DNA from: Planctomycetota bacterium
GTDB taxonomy: Bacteria; Planctomycetota; Planctomycetia; Gemmatales; Gemmataceae
Length of the DNA stretch: 61,069 nt
Assembly (NCBI GenBank): GCA_021413735.1
Contig: JAIOPV010000213.1
Span: forward strand, 1 to 61,069
Direction of reading: 5' to 3'
The position numbers were made by a program, and so were the translations under genes. Of this stretch, positions 55,952-61,069 are shown in pieces (position 1 is the stretch's first letter; each line of letters starts with the position of its first letter). The notes under the pieces are model-generated. The model saw only the letters and a list, made by a program, of their open reading frames with translations. It was not told the DNA's origin and searched no databases.

Positions 55952-56881
55952 TCACTTTGCATCCACCGCCTTGTGGGCTGTGTCTTGCAGAAACTTCGCG
56001 TAATCGGCGTCTACGCCTTCCGGGCGGAACTTGTTGCCCACGGCGCTCGTGCCGTAAAGGAACTCGTAGAAGACGAGGCCGCCGAGGTACTCGCCTGCGG
56101 GGCTGGCGTGGTGACCGTCCATCCGCAGCACCTGCTTGTCATCGGCCTTGTCCCAGCGCTGGCCGACATGGAGTGAGTGAGTCTGGTCGGGCAGGGCCGG
56201 TGCCTTCGCGGTCTTCGGGTCGAACTTCGCGTCCAGCTTGTACCCCCACTTCGGGTCCGTGTCCGCCAAGTAAAACGCATCGCCGACCGGGATGCGCCGG
56301 ACACCGAGTTCCTTCGCGATGGTGCGGTAGGCGCTGGACAGACCGTCGTACATCTCCTTCTGCGTCCGCGGCTCGCCGGCCTTGGCGGTCGTGGTCCCGA
56401 AGCGTGGGTCGTCTACCCGGTACGCCCACGTCTGGTGGATCACGATCTCGCTGTCCGGGGCGTGCTTCTTGATGTAGTCGTACAGTTCCTTCGCTGCGGG
56501 GCGGTAGTTCGCAACGTCGTGGCTGCGGATGCTCGCCTGTTGGATGGTGATGATGTCCCACTTCTCGGCGACGAGTTCCTGCTTGAGGCTCTTGCCGGTG
56601 CCGTAAAAGCCAGCCTTGTCCTTGGCATCCTTCTCGTGCAGGGCAGCCTTGGCCAAGTGTTGCTCCGGGCCGCTGCCGCCGATGACGCACCGATGGTGGA
56701 TGAGCGTGTTGCCGTCTGCCTCGACGATCTTGTCCAGATACTTGGTCGCGTTCTGGGAAAAGCTGTTGCCGACCGTGAGCAGGCGGACCGTCTTCCCCTT
56801 CGGCTTGTCCTGGGCGGGGGCCAGGAGCGGAGCCAATACCAGACCGAGGAACAACAGGAGCAGGGAGCGGCGAGTGTGCAT
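55952..56881 (-). CDS. Secreted DUF4886 protein (SGNH-hydrolase-like)
   Basis: The 309-residue protein starts at ATG 56881 with GAGG upstream and a signal peptide (MHTRRSLLLLFLGLVLAPLLA). The first block has the SGNH-like nucleophile motif TVGNSFSQNA (Ser40) and the end has the DGHHASPAGEYLGG block, where a catalytic Asp-x-x-His pair is expected. A middle block is WDIITIQQASIRSHD. Such enzymes cleave esters. It is the first gene of a likely two-gene unit with the following hydrolase. Confidence 0.86.
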   Translation of the reverse strand: MHTRRSLLLLFLGLVLAPLLAPAQDKPKGKTVRLLTVGNSFSQNATKYLDKIVEADGNTLIHHRCVIGGSGPEQHLAKAALHEKDAKDKAGFYGTGKSLKQELVAEKWDIITIQQASIRSHDVANYRPAAKELYDYIKKHAPDSEIVIHQTWAYRVDDPRFGTTTAKAGEPRTQKEMYDGLSSAYRTIAKELGVRRIPVGDAFYLADTDPKWGYKLDAKFDPKTAKAPALPDQTHSLHVGQRWDKADDKQVLRMDGHHASPAGEYLGGLVFYEFLYGTSAVGNKFRPEGVDADYAKFLQDTAHKAVDAK

Positions 56882-57470
56882 CAATGCCTCGGGGCGATGG
56901 TTCTGGAGTCAAACTCGCCGTGGAACGCCGGAAACGCGTCGGCCAGGGTGAGGAAGTCTGCGTGCAGATCCGTTAGTGCTTCGTACTTGGCCGGGGTGAT
57001 TGCATCGCCATACTTGTCCGCGGCCATCGCGAATTTCGTCGCACCAGTGCGGAGGGCGGTGCCCAATCGGGGACCGGGACACGGACCATTCTGAACCGTC
57101 CATGGGCCACCCTCGCTTCCGTTGCCGAAGAACAAGCTTCCCTGCCGTCGGGAACAACCATTGCCGACTGAACGAATCGGCAAGCTGAAAGGCACGCTCG
57201 ACGAGGCAGCGGTCCGGTGTACCGCACGGTTTGTCTTCCACATTACTCCTTGCCGAGCGCCAAGTCGAGAACCCAGCGTCTTCATCTGGGCGGGTGCGGC
57301 CTTCTGGACTGACTGCCCGAGTTTGGCCTCCACAACCGTGGGTTTCTCGTCGCGATAGAACGAGAGTTTCGCGGACAAACAGCGATGGGCGAAGCTAATC
57401 GACCGCGTTGCTCCTGAACTTCGTCCAGAAATAGGGACGACTCGTGTTCTGCCAGGGATCGAGTGTGAGG
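56882..57470. other. Intergenic region (589 bp), possibly an eroded gene
   Basis: A reverse frame open from 57684 to 56881 ends at the DUF4886 start, but its upstream part overlaps the SDR gene in another frame. The last stretch (DLHADFLTLADAFPAFHGEF) could be a gene remnant. No domain recognised. Confidence 0.45.
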
Positions 57471-58412
57471 TCACTCGTTCACGCAGGCGAGCGCCTTCTG
57501 GATCGCCTCCTGAATGCCAATCGGCCTGATTGAGAACACCTCCAGTGCCGTCCTGTCTCGCACCACGGTGGGATTCTTCAACCCCTCGATCAAGTGTCGC
57601 CCGACCTCGAACGCGGCGGGCGTCACCAGCGCCAACCACAGGCTCGACAGGTACGGCGTCAGCACGGGCACCGAGATCAGCCACCGCCGCAGTCCCTTCT
57701 GCCGAGCATATTCCCGAATCATGCCGCCGTAGGTGGTAACATCCGGGCTGCCGATCTCAAAGATGCGGCTCTCGCCGGGAGGCAAGTCCTTCGCGGCCAG
57801 GAGGTAGGCCAGCACGTCATCCACGGCGATGGGTTGGGTCGGCGTCGTAAGCCAGCGCGGGCAAAGCATGACCGGCAAGCGGTCGGTCAACGACTTCACC
57901 AGATCAAACGACAGGCTACCTGTGCCGATCACAAGGGACGCCCGGAACTCGATAGTTTCCACGCCGGACTCACGAAGTATCTGGCCGACCTCGTGACGGC
58001 TTCGCAAGTGGGGCGAGAGCCTCATGTCGGAGGAGTCGCCCAGGCCACCCAGGTAAATGAGGCGCCGCACCCTGGCCCTCTTTGCGGCCTCGGCAAAGTT
58101 CCTCGCCGCTTGCCGATCTTCCTTCTCGAAATCCTTCGACCCTGACATCAGATGAACGAGATAGTAAGCCGTATCGACGCCTCGCATTGCTTCAATCAGG
58201 GAAGCGGGGTCGAGCACATCGCCCCGGACGATCTGCGCGGCTTCTTGCACGAGAGGTCGCAACTTGTCTGGGTTACGGGCCAGACACCGCAGTAACAGCG
58301 GCTGGTTTTCAAGCAGCGAGATCAACCGACCGCCGACGTAACCGGACGCGCCAGCCAACAGGATGACGGGAACATTCTCTGGTTCACGACTGTTCGCACC
58401 GGGTGACATCAT
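57471..58412 (-). CDS. NAD(P)-binding SDR-family protein
   Basis: The 313-residue protein (ATG at 58412, or 58409 one codon later). The nucleotide-binding loop ILLAGASGYVGG (GxxGxxG at 21-27) and the sequence AYYLVHLMSG fit the atypical SDR group related to complex I subunit NDUFA9 and to NmrA-like proteins. The catalytic YxxxK of classical SDRs is not evident, so it may act as a binding protein or reductase on a lipid. No partner genes are adjacent. It is cytoplasmic, without a signal peptide. Confidence 0.88.
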   Translation of the reverse strand: MMSPGANSREPENVPVILLAGASGYVGGRLISLLENQPLLLRCLARNPDKLRPLVQEAAQIVRGDVLDPASLIEAMRGVDTAYYLVHLMSGSKDFEKEDRQAARNFAEAAKRARVRRLIYLGGLGDSSDMRLSPHLRSRHEVGQILRESGVETIEFRASLVIGTGSLSFDLVKSLTDRLPVMLCPRWLTTPTQPIAVDDVLAYLLAAKDLPPGESRIFEIGSPDVTTYGGMIREYARQKGLRRWLISVPVLTPYLSSLWLALVTPAAFEVGRHLIEGLKNPTVVRDRTALEVFSIRPIGIQEAIQKALACVNE

Positions 58413-58758
58413 CGTGTTCGGTCGAATTCACGGTTGGGAAGGCGGGCTCGATTGCGGATAGTAATCCACGGGCGCATGTTACCGGTTATCGCACCCCGGC
58501 ACAGGCTTGGCTGCGGGTGAGATCGTGAGCGGAAACGATATCGTTGCGAAAACCGTCACCCGAATCCATCCACCCGTTCCTGGCGGCGGCGAGTCTGCCA
58601 TTCTCTTACTCGGCGGTAGCAGCAACCGCAGAGTCGACCCGTTGGTTATGACGTGGATCACACCCGGATTAAGTTGGGCGAAGGAGAATTGGTGTTTCCC
58701 TTCGGCTGAACGCCCGCATCGGACCGTGGAGGGAGCCCACGAAGTGCCGCTGCGTCAT
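58413..58758. other. Intergenic region (346 bp) before the integrase remnant
   Basis: A 93-codon plus frame at 58507-58788 has no recognisable domain and is not called. No repeat or tRNA-like end was found that could mark an attachment site. Confidence 0.45.
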
Positions 58759-59644
58759 TCACTGCTTGCTGTTTCGTTTGGACCATAGGATCGCGCCATT
58801 GTGCCCGAGCATCACCCTCGCGGTTTCGATTCCGTGTTGTTGTCGAATCAGTGTTGCTGCCGTGTGCCGCAGGCGGTTCGGATGTCAGTGATGCTCTGAC
58901 CGACATCGTGCAAGAGTTTCCCGCAAGCTGACGTGTGCCGCGGCTTCCACAGTCGAATAGTCTCGTCGGTACGTCGGGCCAGTGACGGCGGCGGCGGAAA
59001 CACCTTATCACACGCACGGTAGACGGCATTCCGGTAGCTTGTTTCGTCGTATCTCTCACGCTTTGGTCGCTTTGGATTGTCTCGCGGTTTTCGAACTGCC
59101 TGGCTCGGCGTCATCGGGCTGGCACGATTCTCCCGTCGAGTCGCATTCCGGTCGAGTTCTGCCGCGAGTGGGCTGAAGAGGTAGGGTTCGGCGGCAGCGA
59201 GGAACGGTTGCAGAATCTCTCGGGCTTGTGGCCCGATGAGGACCACTCGGTCTCGGCCGTGGTGCTGAGTCTTGTGTTGTTTGGGGCGGAACATCCACAT
59301 CCCACTTGCCCCGTCAGTCTCGATATCGCTTGCTCGAAGTTGGCACCGTGAGCAACTTCGCCCACTCCGGGAAGGATGACCTCTTTGATCGCGAGAGGTG
59401 GTCGGTCGTCGGAAAGCTAACGACCGTTGGCGAGCCAAGTGGCGGTGAGATCGTCATATCGTTGGCGAACATCGGCTGGTGCTGTTCGACCGTTCCGAGT
59501 GGGCCAGTGGCCGAGGTAGTGCTCTCGCCCGTTGATCGTGACGTAGCCGAGTTGACGAGACTTGTGACGACAGAGTTTCGGCGTGGATATGGGTGGGAAT
59601 GCGACTGAAAAGGAACAGATTTCCGTACGGTACGGAAATCGCAT
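58759..59644 (-). pseudogene. Tyrosine integrase/recombinase, frameshifted and internally deleted
   Basis: Three pieces in different frames are recognisable. The N-terminal part (59644 to about 59420) reads PKLCRHKSRQLGYVTINGRE and ends WLANGR. Next, from about 59342 to 58880, comes the start of the catalytic domain (LRASDIETDG, HKTQHHGRDRVVLIGPQA). The third, in the first's relative frame, has the active-site block HPNRLRHTAATLIRQQHG and VMLGHN (stop at 58759). The segment between the first two should be about 150 residues but is only about 26, so the core-binding domain is mostly gone. It is not functional. Confidence 0.85.
59618..59640. repeat. 23-bp palindrome at the integrase remnant's 5' end
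   Basis: Two perfect 11-bp arms, GATTTCCGTAC and its complement, flank a single base. It lies 8 bp from the IS630 end, within what would be codons 2-9 of the integrase remnant. It may be an operator or recombination site. Confidence 0.7.
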
Positions 59645-59675
59645 GTTTCTCATACATGAACCCACTGAGGCTGTC

Positions 59676-60248
59676 TCATTTGTTGGCGTTCCGCTTTGCT
59701 CGCCCCTCGATCATACTTTTGATCTTGTGCCGAACGGTCTGGAAGTAGGAGAGACTGGCCCGGATGGACGTCTTCAGGTCGGCCAGTGCGTCGAACAGGC
59801 GATTGTGGGTCGCACGACGACGCAGTTTCTTCCAGAATCGCTCGATCGGGTTCAACTGCGGGCTGTAGCTCGGCAATCGCTTGAACTCCAAGTGCGGGTT
59901 ATCACGCATCGCATCGTCGATCGGCTTGCCACGATGCCACGGGGCGTTGTCTATCAGCAACACCACTCGCTTGGAATTCTCACGCCGATACATCCGACCC
60001 ACATGACGCAGATGATCGGCGAACGCCTCCTGCATCCGACGCGTCTTGCTCTTGCCCGTCTTCTTCTTCGCGTCTTTTGGGCTCTCCAACGTGTTCGCAT
60101 GTATTGCCGCACTGACCAGGTTGACGACTGCGAACACGTACAACAGATCCTTGCAATCACGGGTTCCCACGGTCGGCCGGTGACCCTTGACCCCCAGCGT
60201 TGCCGCCAACGTCGGGACCATCGGGAAGCGGGCCTCGTCCTGACTCAA
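59676..60248 (-). CDS. IS630 transposase, second frame (orfB, DDE catalytic part)
   Basis: The 190-residue reading as an independent frame begins with TTG at 60248 and overlaps orfA by 4 bp; the frame is in fact open upstream into orfA. It supplies the catalytic triad: Asp in LSQDEARF, Asp in VLLIDNAPWHRG, and Glu in NPIERFWKKLRR. A fusion through the frameshift would be 368 residues, the usual IS630 length. TGA at 59676 lies right next to the terminal repeat. The triad is intact, so the element could still move. Confidence 0.9.
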   Translation of the reverse strand: MSQDEARFPMVPTLAATLGVKGHRPTVGTRDCKDLLYVFAVVNLVSAAIHANTLESPKDAKKKTGKSKTRRMQEAFADHLRHVGRMYRRENSKRVVLLIDNAPWHRGKPIDDAMRDNPHLEFKRLPSYSPQLNPIERFWKKLRRRATHNRLFDALADLKTSIRASLSYFQTVRHKIKSMIEGRAKRNANK

Positions 60249-60281
60249 CAGGACCAGTTCACCGGCCGCCGCTCTTTTCCC
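60237..60281 (-). promoter_or_regulatory. Programmed -1 ribosomal frameshift signal
   Basis: A canonical slippery heptamer G-GGA-AAA is read in the orfA frame at 60281-60275. About 20 nt downstream is a hairpin, GTCCTG with CAGGAC (60254-60249 and 60242-60237), which could stall the ribosome. Slipping back one base gives K-RAAAG-ELVLLSQDE, joining orfA to orfB. Confidence 0.75.
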
Positions 60282-60781
60282 AATTCGGCCAGTTCCTCCT
60301 TGGCCTTGGCCTGCTTGACCGGGTCGCCCCGTTCGTGGCGGTAGGTCGGCCGATACAATCGGATGTCGATCTTCGAGCAGAACCGCTGGACCGCACTGCG
60401 TGAGGTGCGGATCCCCTGAGTTTTGAGGAGATGATCAGCCAGTTCCTCGTGAGTCCAGTTGGCCCGGTCGAGTCCTTGCTTGGCTGGCCCGTCGATGACC
60501 CACTTCTTGATCTCGTCGGCCAACGCCTTGGAGATCTTGCCCGGTTTACCCTTGGATTTCTTGGGCCGCAGTCCGTCAATCCCCTCGTCACAGTAGGCGT
60601 TGATCCATCGTGTAACGGTCTTGCGGTGGACGCCGAGGTCGGTGGCGATGTTTTGGCGTGCCCGCCCGCGGTGAGCCATGAGGACGATCTGGAGACGGTA
60701 CCGGAGTTTGTGGTCGTCGGTCGAGCGGAACAGGGCATCGAGGCATTCAGCCTCGGACGGGGGCAACTGGACGCGGATCAT
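60245..60781 (-). CDS. IS630 transposase, first frame (orfA, DNA-binding part)
   Basis: The 178-residue frame starts at ATG 60781, preceded by GGAG. It contains a winged helix-turn-helix: ATDLGVHRKTVTRWINAY near residues 55-75, then a linker (KGKPGKISKALADEIKKWV) and a second binding module (LADHLLKTQGIRTSRSAVQR). The stop at 60245-60247 cuts it before the catalytic domain. It binds the element's ends. The in-frame G-GGA-AAA at 60281-60275 shifts part of the ribosomes to the second frame. Confidence 0.9.
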   Translation of the reverse strand: MIRVQLPPSEAECLDALFRSTDDHKLRYRLQIVLMAHRGRARQNIATDLGVHRKTVTRWINAYCDEGIDGLRPKKSKGKPGKISKALADEIKKWVIDGPAKQGLDRANWTHEELADHLLKTQGIRTSRSAVQRFCSKIDIRLYRPTYRHERGDPVKQAKAKEELAELGKERRPVNWSC

Positions 60782-60854
60782 CGCGGTCTCCTGCAACGGG
60801 AGGGCTTGCCTCACGTTAGAGGATGGGACACCGCCAGTGGGCTCATGTATGAGA

Positions 60855-61069
60855 TACCCCAGCGAAGGCCCAAGCAAACTGGCTGCTGACTTCCGCCGCA
60901 CGACCGGATCGGTCGATGCGATGGCCGCTGTGCTTCGATTACGGTCACTCAGCCGCCGAACCCGACAAGGACAGACACGACGAGACAAAAAAGAGTTACT
61001 GAGCGGTGCGCAAAGGATGTTAAGGACTGGCAATCTCCAAACCTGCTTGGGCGAAGCAGGCTTGCACCA
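60855..61069. other. Terminal flank, no gene recognised
   Basis: The 215 bp outside IS630 include a small hairpin near 61041-61061 (CCTGCTT/AAGCAGG). No tRNA-like fold is convincing. Confidence 0.5.

Larger units (their letters stand above)
59648..60854 (-). mobile_element. IS630-family insertion sequence
   Basis: A 1207-bp element with imperfect terminal inverted repeats, 59648-59675 and 60827-60854, each 28 bp (about 24 matches; TCTCATACATGA start). Transposition is catalysed by a protein from two overlapping frames. IS630-type elements duplicate a TA target. TA is present at the right (60855) but the left flank is TT, so the site has mutated or the ends are off by a base or two. Confidence 0.87.

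Noticed and set aside
61041..61069. Hairpin near the right edge that resembles part of a tRNA
   Set aside because: No cloverleaf or T-loop consensus; the sequence ends too soon to judge.
1..61069. CRISPR arrays, rRNA and tRNA genes
   Set aside because: No regularly spaced direct repeats and no conserved rRNA or tRNA segments were seen on either strand; small tRNAs could still be missed by eye.

Overview
The window looks like chromosome of a planctomycete, most likely of the family Gemmataceae. The basis is gene content: two DUF1501 proteins, a DUF1549/DUF1553 protein, a TIGR02996-type protein next to a bacterial LCCL-domain protein, three large Ser/Thr kinases (one fused to a formylglycine-generating-enzyme-like domain, one to TPRs), many secreted proteins of unknown role, and high GC with many intergenic palindromes. 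The exact genus cannot be read from the sequence. I found no rRNA, tRNA or CRISPR array.

Layout. 0-13.8 kb: a partial secreted kelch protein, a YfbK-like VWA lipoprotein, an APC-like permease, a zinc-ribbon membrane protein, an S46 peptidase, two secreted proteins, a PhyH-type dioxygenase, the LCCL/TIGR02996 pair and a REC-GGDEF diguanylate cyclase. 14.6-23.8 kb: an RpoD-like sigma factor with a clear intrinsic terminator, a lipoprotein with an internal duplication, a GAF-containing kinase followed by a 1157-residue membrane protein that may be a sensor, an HNH nuclease and small proteins. 24-31 kb: a DUF1549/DUF1553 protein, an SH3-like secreted protein, an MFS transporter, an unknown protein and a lipoate-ligase-like enzyme. 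31.3-36.5 kb: a kinase/FGE gene split at codon 9 by an intact ISKra4-type insertion sequence. 37-42.6 kb: a P3A-type H+-ATPase and a kinase-TPR protein. 43-57 kb: secreted or exported hydrolases (M81 peptidase, two DUF1501, DUF4838, two alpha/beta hydrolases, creatininase, DUF4886), which reads as an extracytoplasmic degradation locus. 57.4-61 kb: an SDR protein, a decayed tyrosine integrase and an IS630-type element.

The best-supported unusual findings are these. (1) An insertion sequence of 1672 bp with 21-bp inverted ends and perfect 9-bp target duplications lies in the kinase gene; removing it with one duplication restores an open 1143-codon frame. (2) The IS630 transposase is encoded in two overlapping frames joined by a canonical -1 slippery heptamer GGGAAAA, with a hairpin downstream. 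(3) The integrase remnant has two frameshifts and a lost core domain, and IS630 lies 3 bp from its likely start. (4) Several families of intergenic palindromes occur, including a nested inverted repeat of 127 bp at 573-699. No clearly new defence or biosynthetic system was found; the least understood candidate is the GAF-kinase plus large sensor-like membrane protein at 17.4-22.7 kb.
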